A DNA stretch of 64,000 nt, taken from positions 828,573 to 892,572 of the forward strand of contig JAEEVF010000001.1 of NCBI GenBank assembly GCA_016290775.1. Reading direction: 5' to 3'. The notes below the pieces were generated by a model. That model was not told where the DNA came from and did no database searches. It saw only the letters and a list, made by a program, of their open reading frames with translations. Positions 36,501 through 44,980 of this stretch are shown piece after piece (positions within the stretch are counted from its first letter, which is position 1; each line of letters opens with the position of its first letter). A program made the position numbers and the translations under genes. This DNA is from Acetatifactor sp. Lineage in GTDB: Bacteria > Bacillota > Clostridia > Lachnospirales > Lachnospiraceae.

Positions 36501-38900
36501 TTTTCTCATGACAGTCACAGGCTCTTGACCGATTACTTTACTAGTGGCAAATCCAGCTTTATATACATCACTTCCGGTCCACAAACCGCCCGTATAGTCT
36601 CCAATATAGATCAAGTCATACTTACTGTTCAGGTCTTCATTCTTAGATACAAACTGTTGCATTACCTGATGCTCAATCTTGGAGATGGATGTATCCGTGC
36701 CGATGCGCTTCGGTATAAGTTTGAGCACGTCACTTCCGTCGAAATTCCACTCATAGCTAATACCATCTTCCGCCATCTTGACACTGGGTTCCAAATCCAA
36801 AACGGTAATTGAATTATCAAAATAATAGTTTACCAACTCGCTTGCATCGATGACATACTTCATCGCAAGGCTTGAAGAAGCATTGTTTGCCTTGTTTGAA
36901 ATCTTTTCATATTTCTCAAGGAAGAAGTTAAAATCGTCGTACTTATCCTCTGCGCCCCATTTGTTTGCGCCCGTGGAAAGATACTTCAACGAAGAAGGAT
37001 CATATAGCTTCGTATAATTCTCTATCAGCGCAACATCCGTCGGTGTTACAAATACATGTCCCTGAACATAATAATCATCTTCTCTGTTCCAATTGGTCCC
37101 ATCAAAATAGGCATGCAGTGTATCACCTGCGTAATTATTCCAATATGCCTTCTTGTATGCATTCTCGCTTCCGGAGTATCTTTCCTCCGCACAATAGAAG
37201 GATACACCAGACCAATACAGCTTCTCATCCTCCGTCATGAGCGGGTTGTTAAAGCGCATAATGCCATCGCCGCCAACATCGAAACGCTTTCTTTTATCCT
37301 CAGCTTTAACTGCACCCGAGGACTGTGGACCACCGTCAAAGAAATATTTGATTGCAAAACCAGGATTTGCTGAAGTGCAGGCAAGCCATAGCTTTGCAAG
37401 GTTGTTCTTGTAGCCGGTTGCGCCATTGCCATGATCAATCAGAGTTCGATCAAGTCTATATCTGCCATAGGTTCTGCCCGTCATGATGTCAGTATAATCA
37501 TCAGCGATGCAGATGGAATCAATAACCAAAGCAACATAGTTGCTATACTTAGAAACTCTCTCAAGAATCTTGTATGCAGAGTCTGCATCTAGCTCCTGAG
37601 TTCCTCTAAAGCCTTTCGTCGTCAAAGTGCTCTTGGGAAGGTTGAAACGATTCATCGTAGCATCATTGACATTCTTGCCTCTCCAAAGATCAAGAAGACC
37701 TGCTTCATCTTCGTCCTGAGTGCCATCATTGTTCTTGTCATAAAAGAGCTTCAGATCAGCGTTGAAGTAAATAAGATCAGCCTTATTAACCCATGCCTGG
37801 TTTGACTTCAGATCTTCAGCTGTGATAGTCTTTACGATCACAGAGTAATTCTTTGCATCTGCTTCCTTGGCAACGATGGACTTCTTTACCAAAAGGTCAT
37901 AGCTTTCGTAGTTATACAGACAACCCGTTACATCAAAATAAGGGTCGGAAGTATTTGCCTTACGAACGGTGTAAAAGCGATTTCCAATGTATGTCTGATT
38001 GTCAATCTTCAGTCTCGGGAAGTAAACATCACTGTTCAGGTTTGCTTCCAGGTCAAGGTAAAGGTTGTTAAACATTCCCTCTGACCTATATTGATTCATA
38101 AGATATGTATTTGTCGTATGCCAAACAAGCGTGGTCTGCGCAACTTCTGCTGAATTGAGAGGATCAGCCTTCACAATGCTTCTTACGGTGATCGGGTTAC
38201 CATCCGCATCGGTCGAGGCTTCTTCCTTCAGGATAAAAGTACCAGTACCCTGCTTTACAACTTCATAGTAGCCATAAATCTCTTTGGCTTCCGTCTTTTC
38301 TTTTGCATCCCATTCATCGGTCGTAAAACGCAGTTTGCTCTTTCCTGCTTCAACGCCGCCTTCCTCATCGCTCTTGTCCGTAGCGGTAAGGTTTGTATTC
38401 TGATAGAAGGTGATCTGGCCTTCTGCCTCATCGGGGAAGAAGAACAGGTTTCCGGCAATCTTCGTCCATTTACCAAAGCCAAAGAAATCCCCGCCGTCTT
38501 CACTACCGGTGAGGTCCTTGATTGCCATCGCGTTTCCGCGAAGCATCTCCATATCAACCGGCTCACAATCAGCTACAAGATAACCGATCGAGGAAAAATC
38601 GAGTGCCGGCACAACTTCCAGTATCAAGAAAGGATTCGCTGACGTGCCCTTAGCCTCGCCATGTGTCAGAGAGGCAGCGGATGAAGCATTCTCCTTGATC
38701 ACTTTTCTCTCGCGGGTAAGAACCTTTCCGTTTTTCACGGTGTTGTACTCGCTCGTAGTAACATTTCCGTTATCGTCCTTAGTTACTCTTTTTGCAGCAG
38801 CAAAAATACTCTCTGCAGGTATCATTGCAAATACCATGCACAGAACCAGGAGAACGGAAAGCACTCTTCTTGTCATCTGTTTCGTTTGAACTTTTCTCAT
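33501..38900 (-). CDS. Giant secreted protein ending the pilus locus (possibly DUF5057 family)
   Basis: The 1799-residue protein has a clear Sec signal peptide: MRKVQTKQMTRR, a hydrophobic core to about residue 28, and a probable cleavage after the AAA near residue 36. No LPxTG motif or C-terminal anchor is visible; it ends DRAITKVEFSSQPLFRLD. Around residue 90, NPFLILEVVPALDFSSIGYL resembles the start of the uncharacterised DUF5057 family, by memory only. Beta-strand/Gly-Asp segments (LIYIGDYTGGLW near 765, FNMIVVGFDDAYGF and ILFTHDTTS near 1300-1350) look like alternating beta/alpha sheets of a GATase- or flavodoxin-like fold. The C-terminal 200 residues look like beta-sandwich domains. It follows the last prepilin gene by 30 bases with AAGGAGG, so it belongs to the pilus operon. 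It may be a pilus-linked adhesin; no function is established. Confidence 0.8.
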   Translation of the reverse strand: MRKVQTKQMTRRVLSVLLVLCMVFAMIPAESIFAAAKRVTKDDNGNVTTSEYNTVKNGKVLTRERKVIKENASSAASLTHGEAKGTSANPFLILEVVPALDFSSIGYLVADCEPVDMEMLRGNAMAIKDLTGSEDGGDFFGFGKWTKIAGNLFFFPDEAEGQITFYQNTNLTATDKSDEEGGVEAGKSKLRFTTDEWDAKEKTEAKEIYGYYEVVKQGTGTFILKEEASTDADGNPITVRSIVKADPLNSAEVAQTTLVWHTTNTYLMNQYRSEGMFNNLYLDLEANLNSDVYFPRLKIDNQTYIGNRFYTVRKANTSDPYFDVTGCLYNYESYDLLVKKSIVAKEADAKNYSVIVKTITAEDLKSNQAWVNKADLIYFNADLKLFYDKNNDGTQDEDEAGLLDLWRGKNVNDATMNRFNLPKSTLTTKGFRGTQELDADSAYKILERVSKYSNYVALVIDSICIADDYTDIMTGRTYGRYRLDRTLIDHGNGATGYKNNLAKLWLACTSANPGFAIKYFFDGGPQSSGAVKAEDKRKRFDVGGDGIMRFNNPLMTEDEKLYWSGVSFYCAEERYSGSENAYKKAYWNNYAGDTLHAYFDGTNWNREDDYYVQGHVFVTPTDVALIENYTKLYDPSSLKYLSTGANKWGAEDKYDDFNFFLEKYEKISNKANNASSSLAMKYVIDASELVNYYFDNSITVLDLEPSVKMAEDGISYEWNFDGSDVLKLIPKRIGTDTSISKIEHQVMQQFVSKNEDLNSKYDLIYIGDYTGGLWTGSDVYKAGFATSKVIGQEPVTVMRKVWKPNTGQNKGTWYVENADGYFDDGRRKAGRKDSRQVSNGWWGGTRTEYGEWGYTAGQGKEVETPVIEYRDVLGVDGATAGANRTDFVDNSMDGLVYFHIGDTLRINTSKRDDDGYWTNEAAFLGTSGSVTRQAGNDLTYKKQAKLVEFLKAEYAIVIADTLYKNGSMDHPYVDQSSQCVMKQFLDNYDPEKPGVEYSYYTKDMLDKIDRMVSNRLKGRAQILSGPKVYDSAVADVNARYLAESDGQPVLSFHVVVPNKTDYAYRVFVDRNKDSVFTEDWTNDEKNEVITPRMVPITETDSTISVKMPDKWVGFVQWRIEVVSRDNIYKRYSLEGCSAVKAQTSEHGEAVSPDRAVQKIVALQIIPTHNTGNKNENNVAASNKENPYTLVDLSNNALNGKRSTTRSNGNWQTLYSDVKDFDITVVKMTWRQFMQVFKKSYDNHNTFKFDMGSPINITNDATSNPNKDVLHEIESTPLAFRDYNATTNPYASELITVTGDAANDYYTLGDFNMIVVGFDDAYGFTDMINTYGNAEYLYYFAAKGCSILFTHDTTSSYTNPNNKVFNLGWTSINVNSPWKEIESRRYGYTANTMMRELMGMNRYMQYSNYLSSDNGYFRSGLKNDISNYINNNVRYDAGYIGSTKDGLQGFSLYNTICYSCAGNNDGKNGRIQNKYMVLNPKDNKPLYSGNSAGGTNSPYYGNTLSQVVTRVNEGQITQYPYTINIDFVVGETHGQWWQLNMEDADLTVWYTLQDPAMSSLANDSRVNSGYKKRETANNNSRYIALMYSAVPQDAANNYYIFSKGNIFYSGVGHSAVANGEERKLFVNTLVAAYRPKYGLPFIQVTSTEANLTNLSPERIYNITLPVDYLYNEDGSYAGTEVLLSEGDFSDSTYAYVKFKAMDNNGCTEIFTKAMFDDDDEEMMIYASLEDAKSPGSTEVEKLHGDYKLTVGEEYYVRYKLSFLDEGRTTIRFESTNTRTTSDDRAITKVEFSSQPLFRLD

Positions 38901-38930
38901 AGAATTCGTTCCTCCTTATGAGCCGTAAGG

Positions 38931-39623
38931 TTAAGGTTCGTCTGATGCTTCAGGAGACGGTTCCGGAGTCGGTTCCGTGGTTTCCGTCGGCATTTTATAT
39001 ACGGAATTCCTCAGGCTAAAGACATCGGATACGATGTAGCTTTGTGCCTGAGTGTTCTGATTGCCTTCTTTTAAGCTAAGCTTGATCTCAACTGCGTTCA
39101 TGTTGTTCGGGTCAACGCCACTTGGCACATAGAGATCAATCATTTCAACATGCTCACCGATTACGTCTTCGGGGGCAAGTGTCGCGGTAGGCTCCAGACA
39201 TGGGTAGGCTGCATATCCTGCCGCTTCAATCTCAGTGTTGTATGCCGTCGGATCAGTTGCCTCGTCGAACTCAGCGTAAAGCTTTCCTCCTCGACAGTAG
39301 ATGATGGTCCGGTAATACTTCATGCTCGAGTCTACAACGGGCTCTCCAGTCGCATATACTAACTTGGAAGTCGGCATACGATACAAGATCAATACCTTTC
39401 CAGCTTCACCAATCTCGATTCGGTTGCTTTCCATCACCCAGTTGCTCAGCTGCTCCATCAGGATCTGTGATTCCATCTGAAGATCCACGCTATACTGCGA
39501 GATTCGATAGCTCCTCTCGGCATTGTATAGGAATAATGTTGCAGCACCGATTACGATGGTGGACATACCAATCGCAATTACTAATTCTACTAGGGTTAAA
39601 CCTTTGTTATTGAGCTTTTTCAC
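38931..39623 (-). CDS. Type IV prepilin-like protein (PilW/GspJ-type)
   Basis: The 230-residue product starts with a GTG (39621-39623) seven bases after GGAGGAG. An ATG ten codons upstream touches the stop of the previous gene and has no such site. The leader VKKLNNKG is followed by LTLVELVIAIGMSTIVIGA, so processing by PilD after Gly8 with Glu5 retained is expected. The eight-residue leader is nearly identical to that of the major pilin. The rest is a beta-rich globular domain ending in a Pro/Thr/Glu tail. As the last of four minor prepilin genes, it is a candidate for the initiating complex. The GspJ/PilW analogy rests on size and order. Confidence 0.85.
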   Translation of the reverse strand: MKKLNNKGLTLVELVIAIGMSTIVIGAATLFLYNAERSYRISQYSVDLQMESQILMEQLSNWVMESNRIEIGEAGKVLILYRMPTSKLVYATGEPVVDSSMKYYRTIIYCRGGKLYAEFDEATDPTAYNTEIEAAGYAAYPCLEPTATLAPEDVIGEHVEMIDLYVPSGVDPNNMNAVEIKLSLKEGNQNTQAQSYIVSDVFSLRNSVYKMPTETTEPTPEPSPEASDEP

Positions 39624-39653
39624 CCTGTGCTCCTCCGTTTCCAGAAATTGCAT

Positions 39654-40154
39654 TTATCGTTTCTCAGCGAAGTGCTTTCCCGTTTTAGGATTGATCCTGA
39701 TCTCCGTGTCAAAAGAACCGCAAACAACGATCTTACGAATGTCTTCCGAACCTACGGTTCTAAGAGTTCCATCTCTCTTAAAGGACACAACGGCTTGTGT
39801 AATTGAAGTGACAAGCTCTTCATCGCCGCCATCACCAACCACTTTGTAAATCTCGAGGTTGGACCCAAGGCAGTTGCCGCCCTTACCGTCTGTCGAAACT
39901 GCAGAATCGTTAACACAAACATAATAGTCGTCGCCAACCTTGTAGATGTGCATATATCTCGGCGTTTCTTTTGTCATTGCAAGGATCTGCAGCTTCGAAA
40001 GAGCATCCGTGACATGTGTCACCATCTTCTCCGTGTTGGCATATTTAATTCTTGCAAGCATGGTCAGGGAAAGCGCTGCCATAATCGCAACGATAGCTGT
40101 CACGATCACAAGTTCGACCAGCGTAAATCCCTTTTGGTCTTCATGAAATCTCAT
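39654..40154 (-). CDS. Type IV prepilin-like protein (GspH/FimT-type)
   Basis: A 166-residue prepilin with leader MRFHEDQKG and mature start FTLVELVIVTAIVAIMAAL; Glu5 is present and the hydrophobic helix is intact. The remaining residues are a small beta domain (YYVCVNDS, SFDTEIRINPKTGKHF) typical of GspH/FimT minor pilins. It sits 24 bases after the large tip-like pilin gene and 30 bases before the next prepilin. Confidence 0.87.
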   Translation of the reverse strand: MRFHEDQKGFTLVELVIVTAIVAIMAALSLTMLARIKYANTEKMVTHVTDALSKLQILAMTKETPRYMHIYKVGDDYYVCVNDSAVSTDGKGGNCLGSNLEIYKVVGDGGDEELVTSITQAVVSFKRDGTLRTVGSEDIRKIVVCGSFDTEIRINPKTGKHFAEKR

Positions 40155-40178
40155 AAAACCCTTCCTCCTGCTTATGGT

Positions 40179-42503
40179 TTATTCGATCGTCTTCGTCCAG
40201 TTGTCAAAAGTCATGTACTTATCAATGGAGGTACCGCTCATGATTTCCTCTGCCACCTCTGCGTAGCCCTTGAAGAGCTTCGAGAACACTGCGTCGTGCT
40301 TCAGCGTTGCATCATGGGAGATCATTTTGGAAATCAGAACCTCATCCGCTTCGATCACGCTGCCGGACCCGTCTACCGTGATCTTTCCGCCGCTGATGAC
40401 CGTACCCCTAAAGTTTCGGGACACCTCTACGTCGCCCTTAGCGATTACAAGACCGCTGGTGTAGTCTTCCGGAATCGTAAATGTGGTATTGTGTTCACCA
40501 ACATTGTTTACGATAGCCACGATAACGTCAGAGCTCTCTCCCAAACCTGCTTCTGTCCAGCTATTGATATACTTATATCCATCAACCAGATGGGGATCAG
40601 ATCTTTCGTTCAGCTTCTCAAAAAAGCCAGGCCACTGAGTCATATCGATCAGGTTGTTAAACAAAGTGGGATCCGTATCCTCCAGGTGAACATTGCCTGC
40701 CACGGAAGGATCTAAGTTGTCTTCAAGCGTAAGCACCAATGACTTATAGCGGATTGCATGATCCCGTGCAAAGGAATAATAAATGCCTCCCAGGCCCCAC
40801 CAATCAGCACTAATGTTCATACCCTGAACACCTATGTCTCCCGTATCGGGATCGGTATGAATATAGTCACCGCGAATTACCGGATTGTTCTTCGTATCGA
40901 TTACTAAAGATCTGTAAACCTTGGTTTGTACCGTTCCATCTTCAACCGTCACATTGTATGTATAGGAATCATCGCTGATGTATCTGTTTACCTTCGACAT
41001 CATAACGATCTTCTTCTGGTTAAAGTATTTGTTGAAGAATATATTCGCCGCCAGATCGCTTGCAAAGTTCAGGTAGTAAACCGTGTGTTGGCCAGTGGAA
41101 TCACGATAATTATACGGCGTTACGTTTTCCGTACTGTCAAGGTAATCCGTTACATTCTCAATTCCGGAAAACTCCTTGAACTTCGTCTCGTCGATCGTAA
41201 GACCAGTCACGCAATTATCAGGAACATAATACGCAATTTGATTGGCCTTGACGGAAATAGATTCACCGGTCAGAATGTCATTGGAATTCTCAGTGACATT
41301 CTTGTTTCTTCCGATAAATGCACGGCCTGCAATCATAAGATTTATGGCCTCTCTGACATCAACAAATGCGTCTCTTCCGTTTATAAGGATCGCACTCGAG
41401 TAGGCGGAGTCCTCCGTCCTCTCTTCCTCTTCGTAATTCTCCTGGAAGTTGTAACCATAATAGCTTCCGCGGATGGTGACGCGATCGCTTTTGCCATTAA
41501 TGGTCAGGTCATCTGCCACGAAACTATTTCCTGAAATTGTAAGCTTTGCGCCACGAGTTGCGACATCATCCTTAGCAGTCACATAGTTGTTCAGCCAGAT
41601 CTGAGAGTAGTTAATGTTTGAAGTATTTCCAACCTGAAACTCGTGTCCGTCCTCGTCAGACTGATTTGCAACAATGTCGCCACGAGTAATGATCCTCTTG
41701 CCAATCAGCTTGCCGTACTGGTTCGACTCACATTCAATACCACCCTCGCCCGCATAGACATTACCGTCTACGGTAAAGTTCGTGGTATACAGATAAATCT
41801 TGTCGTCCGCAATCAGGCTGTAACGCATGAACTCCTTGACAACATTGTTACCGTCAAGATTGATGTCAGGAACATGGAACACGATGTCCGTCTGGATCTT
41901 GTTCTTGTTACCAAAATCATCCTTCGCGAATACGCAGACATTACTTAGAGTGAAGGTTGCATTATCATAATCAGCATAATAGAATGCCTGAGAGTCTACG
42001 ATTTCAAAACCATATTTGTCGGTGGATGATTTAATTGCTGCAGGCACTTCAGTGTCACTTGCGGCATAAATCAGATTGGTCACCTTGCTAGCGTCATAAT
42101 AGTTGATCTCGTAGGTCACCTCTTCGTCCACAATCTTCTGGCTCGGCGTGGATCCTGCCAGCTTGTAGTAACTGATCATTCGATCAAGATATGCCTTTGA
42201 GAAAGCTTTGCGAAGCTTCAGTTCCGACTGAGACACCGACTTGTAACGCGCAAGCATGTCATTGAAGGATTCCTGCAGCTCTTTACCTGACTGGACATTG
42301 ATCCGGTTTGTCAGGTAACCCATGAATTCTTCAGCGCTGTAAAAGTTCTTTTTACTTTGACGCTCAACCTCCTTCATCTGAAGGTTTGTGATCGTCAACT
42401 GCATAATCACAGATCCCATAACGCCTACAACAACAATTGCAACAAGCACGGCGATGAGGGATGCGCCTCTGTTATTCAGCTGAAATAAACGGTTCTTCTT
42501 CAT
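40179..42503 (-). CDS. Very large prepilin-like protein without Glu5 (candidate tip subunit)
   Basis: The 774-residue product starts at the ATG with perfect AAGGAGG (42501-42503). After the leader MKKNRLFQLNNRG, the mature chain begins ASLIAVLVAIVVVGVMGSV: the processing glycine is there but residue 5 is Ala, not Glu. Lack of Glu5 with a big C-terminal domain is the pattern of GspK/PilX-type tip pilins. The body, about residues 230-370 and 690-720, is repetitive and beta-rich with segments such as GKRIITRGDIVAN, LTISGNSFVADDLTING and GTVISGGKITVDGSG, suggesting a beta-solenoid. A helical segment with FYSAEEFMGYL follows the pilin helix, as in PilX. It is flanked by Glu5-containing pilins. Confidence 0.82.
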   Translation of the reverse strand: MKKNRLFQLNNRGASLIAVLVAIVVVGVMGSVIMQLTITNLQMKEVERQSKKNFYSAEEFMGYLTNRINVQSGKELQESFNDMLARYKSVSQSELKLRKAFSKAYLDRMISYYKLAGSTPSQKIVDEEVTYEINYYDASKVTNLIYAASDTEVPAAIKSSTDKYGFEIVDSQAFYYADYDNATFTLSNVCVFAKDDFGNKNKIQTDIVFHVPDINLDGNNVVKEFMRYSLIADDKIYLYTTNFTVDGNVYAGEGGIECESNQYGKLIGKRIITRGDIVANQSDEDGHEFQVGNTSNINYSQIWLNNYVTAKDDVATRGAKLTISGNSFVADDLTINGKSDRVTIRGSYYGYNFQENYEEEERTEDSAYSSAILINGRDAFVDVREAINLMIAGRAFIGRNKNVTENSNDILTGESISVKANQIAYYVPDNCVTGLTIDETKFKEFSGIENVTDYLDSTENVTPYNYRDSTGQHTVYYLNFASDLAANIFFNKYFNQKKIVMMSKVNRYISDDSYTYNVTVEDGTVQTKVYRSLVIDTKNNPVIRGDYIHTDPDTGDIGVQGMNISADWWGLGGIYYSFARDHAIRYKSLVLTLEDNLDPSVAGNVHLEDTDPTLFNNLIDMTQWPGFFEKLNERSDPHLVDGYKYINSWTEAGLGESSDVIVAIVNNVGEHNTTFTIPEDYTSGLVIAKGDVEVSRNFRGTVISGGKITVDGSGSVIEADEVLISKMISHDATLKHDAVFSKLFKGYAEVAEEIMSGTSIDKYMTFDNWTKTIE

Positions 42504-42562
42504 GAAAACCTCCTTGCGCACAAGTCATGCGGTATGTCAAAACAATTAAAACCTCTTTTCGA

Positions 42563-44134
42563 TTACTCTACCTTCGTTGTCTTTAACTCAACAAGCGGAT
42601 TGGTTGGATCATCCTCATACGCTTTTTCGTTTTTGTAAACCTTAACGGTGATGTCGAATAGCCTTACAGGAACGCCGTCGCCCGTCAGCGTAAGAACGGG
42701 AATGTCTGTTCTCTGAGCAGCTCCGGCAGCAATCTGACCAGCGGAGCCAGGTTTCGTTACTTCAGAAGTAATGTCACTGAAAACGAAGCTGCTTCCGCCA
42801 AGATTGGAGTGAACTGTCGGTTTGGATTCACTGCTCGTAAAGCCAAGCAGGTCAATTGTCAGCTTATATCCGTCAGAAGGATCCTCGGAGCCATCGTCTT
42901 CATCGTCATCCGAACCATCGTCAGCATCACCATCTCCTTCGGGTTCGCTGTCTCCGTCGTCGGAATCCGCATCGCCGTCTCCATCGCCGTCTCCATCTCC
43001 ATCATCGTCTCCGCCATCATCGTCTCCGCCGTCATCGGAATCATCCGAGATTTCAATGTCATCCTGAACGACAAAACGGAAATCAGGATAAGGTGTGTCG
43101 TCTGCTACATTCCACTGAATCTGAACATAGTCATTCGTATCGCTCATCTTGTTGAACATCAGGAAAATACCTTCCAGCGTCTCAACTGTTGCTTCGCAAA
43201 GCGTGGAGGACGGGTATTCCATGTCGGAATCCGTACCAGGGCCGAAAACATCCTTGCAGAAGAATTGATAGTATGCACTGATGTTGTATTGCGTGTCCGT
43301 TACACCTTTTGAGATGGTGATGTAAATGATGCGATCCATGTTCGCTCGGATCTCTGCTTCACTTAACTCCCTGTATTCGATAACTCCAATCGGATCATCC
43401 GGATCCGGTTCCGGCGTTATATAAACAAATTCATCCGGCGTCGGTTCGGGAGTAAGGCTGGGATCTTCCAAAAAGCCACCATGCCAGCTCATATAAGTAT
43501 TGAGGTTTAGCGTCGAGAAATGGGTAATGGCGTCCATTACCTCACTTCGCTCAGCAATCACAACATTTCTGGTATCATCAATCTGCATGATCGCAGGGCT
43601 GTCAACCTCAGACATGGGAACTGTACAATTCATGGTGACCTCTACAAGGTACTTTCCGGATCTCTGGTCAATGTATCGGTAAACCATGGGTTCCGGACTT
43701 CCGGATGTTCCAAGCGTTGCACCCGTTTCTGAAAAGAGACCAGGGATTTCAACCTCCGGGGTGGGTGCTCCTGCGTATCCGCCAAAAAGAGTTTGCAACT
43801 CCGGCGCAAGAAAATATGTCTTAACAGTTATGGGAGAAACGGGCGTAGGCTCTGGAGTTGGTTCTGCGTCCGGATCCGGCTCGTCTGTAGCAACAGGAGT
43901 CGGCATCGTGGTCACGTCGTCCCATTTTACAATCTTTTTCTGGCTCTTTATATACTCAACCGTTTCCTGAGCAATCATAGTAGCCTTCTGCTTTTCGGCA
44001 GTCTGTGCTGCATATCTGAGCGAATCAGAAAAATACTTCATTAATGGCACGGAAATCAAGGCCAAGATTGCAATGGACAGCATAACCTCGACCAAGGTAA
44101 AACCTTTATTCCCCATATTTTTCCTTTCGTTCAT
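42563..44134 (-). CDS. Type IV prepilin-like protein with Asp/Gly/Ser-rich insert
   Basis: The 523-residue product has leader MNERKNMGNKG and mature start FTLVEVMLSIAILALISVPL, with Glu5 present. It resembles PilV/GspI in its helix, and the rest is far longer than usual. An acidic low-complexity stretch (about residues 360-420: DD, DG, DS and SD repeats) separates two beta-rich regions; clusters of Asp and Gly could bind calcium or form a flexible spacer. Two PT-rich stretches (PTPEPTPVSP) precede it. GGAGG is eight bases before the chosen ATG; an internal ATG at codon 7 also has a plausible site. A hairpin lies between this gene and pilO. Confidence 0.85.
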   Translation of the reverse strand: MNERKNMGNKGFTLVEVMLSIAILALISVPLMKYFSDSLRYAAQTAEKQKATMIAQETVEYIKSQKKIVKWDDVTTMPTPVATDEPDPDAEPTPEPTPVSPITVKTYFLAPELQTLFGGYAGAPTPEVEIPGLFSETGATLGTSGSPEPMVYRYIDQRSGKYLVEVTMNCTVPMSEVDSPAIMQIDDTRNVVIAERSEVMDAITHFSTLNLNTYMSWHGGFLEDPSLTPEPTPDEFVYITPEPDPDDPIGVIEYRELSEAEIRANMDRIIYITISKGVTDTQYNISAYYQFFCKDVFGPGTDSDMEYPSSTLCEATVETLEGIFLMFNKMSDTNDYVQIQWNVADDTPYPDFRFVVQDDIEISDDSDDGGDDDGGDDDGDGDGDGDGDADSDDGDSEPEGDGDADDGSDDDEDDGSEDPSDGYKLTIDLLGFTSSESKPTVHSNLGGSSFVFSDITSEVTKPGSAGQIAAGAAQRTDIPVLTLTGDGVPVRLFDITVKVYKNEKAYEDDPTNPLVELKTTKVE

Positions 44135-44213
44135 GGAAATTACCTCCGTAAAAACAGGTATTCAGTTTATGACCCTATCATATTTATCGACACTTTTTAA
44201 AAATACTTTAGAA

Positions 44214-44238
44214 GCGGCCGTCATTTTAAGGCGGCCGC
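44214..44238 (-). promoter_or_regulatory. Hairpin between pilO and the first minor prepilin gene
   Basis: Arms GCGGCCG (44214-44220) and CGGCCGC (44232-44238) with an 11-base loop lie in a 122-base gap. There is no clean U-run, so it may be a partial terminator or an RNA processing hairpin that lowers expression of the minor pilins. Confidence 0.5.
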
Positions 44239-44256
44239 ATGAAAAATTTAATTATC

Positions 44257-44958
44257 TTACTGCTGTTCAAGAGCCTCAAGCTCTTCCATTAACTCATCAA
44301 ACTCCTGAAGAGGATACCAGTCATCAGGATAGAAGATGCCTGCCTTACCTTCAGGGATGCCCGTTTCATCATAGTCAACATACTTCTTGTCCGTGTTGGT
44401 TAGGTAATACATCTTGTAATTGATGGCCCCCTTCAACTTACCAGACTTTTGATCATAAGTAGCGTTGATAAAAGGAATGGTAGTTCTGTCAGGAAATTCT
44501 TTTACATATGCAAGCAGATTCTTAAACTGGTCATAATCACAAGTGTAGCTAAGATTCAAAAGCGCATACTTACCTACAGACTTATTGTCACCACTGAAAG
44601 CCTGAACCTGCTTGTTCATCGAAAAAGTAATGGAACTTATGTCAATTTCAATCTCATCCTGCATGTCCTGAACCAACGAGATCGTCTTATCTTGCTTAAT
44701 GTTCGACGGGTACTTTGCAATGATCTTTTTAATGTTATCCTTATATTTTTGGGTTTCGGCTTCCGTCTCAGCCTGCTTCGCTACCATGCCCTCAAGCTTT
44801 GTCACGGTTGCTTGATCCGCTTGATTGCTCGCTTCAATTTCAGCAGCTTTCTCATTCAGCTTTGTAAATCCAAAGAAATAGGATGCTGCAAGAATACCAA
44901 GTGCCAGGATAATAAAAAGTAATTTTTTTTCGGAATCCGTTATGCTAAGTTTTTTCAT
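44257..44958 (-). CDS. pilO: Type IV pilus alignment protein PilO-like
   Basis: A 233-residue bitopic protein: short cytoplasmic end, one membrane helix (LLFIILALGILAASYFFGF), a coiled coil (about residues 30-85), then a small ferredoxin-like domain. This is the PilO/GspM layout. PilO works with PilM and PilN as the inner-membrane alignment ring of the pilus machine. It follows the pilMN fusion by 22 bases and has AGGAG. The protein ends in a Glu/Leu-rich helix (EFDELMEELEALEQQ). Assigned by topology and position. Confidence 0.8.
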   Translation of the reverse strand: MKKLSITDSEKKLLFIILALGILAASYFFGFTKLNEKAAEIEASNQADQATVTKLEGMVAKQAETEAETQKYKDNIKKIIAKYPSNIKQDKTISLVQDMQDEIEIDISSITFSMNKQVQAFSGDNKSVGKYALLNLSYTCDYDQFKNLLAYVKEFPDRTTIPFINATYDQKSGKLKGAINYKMYYLTNTDKKYVDYDETGIPEGKAGIFYPDDWYPLQEFDELMEELEALEQQ

Positions 44959-44980
44959 TCTTCCATCTCCTTATCATCCA

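Noticed and set aside
39624..39653. ATG start ten codons upstream for the last minor prepilin
   Set aside because: It touches the previous stop and lacks a ribosome site, while the GTG at 39621-39623 has GGAGGAG and a leader like that of the major pilin.
42880..43055. Repetitive GAT/TCC-rich DNA
   Set aside because: It encodes the acidic Asp/Gly/Ser insert of a prepilin-like protein in frame; it is a coding low-complexity stretch.
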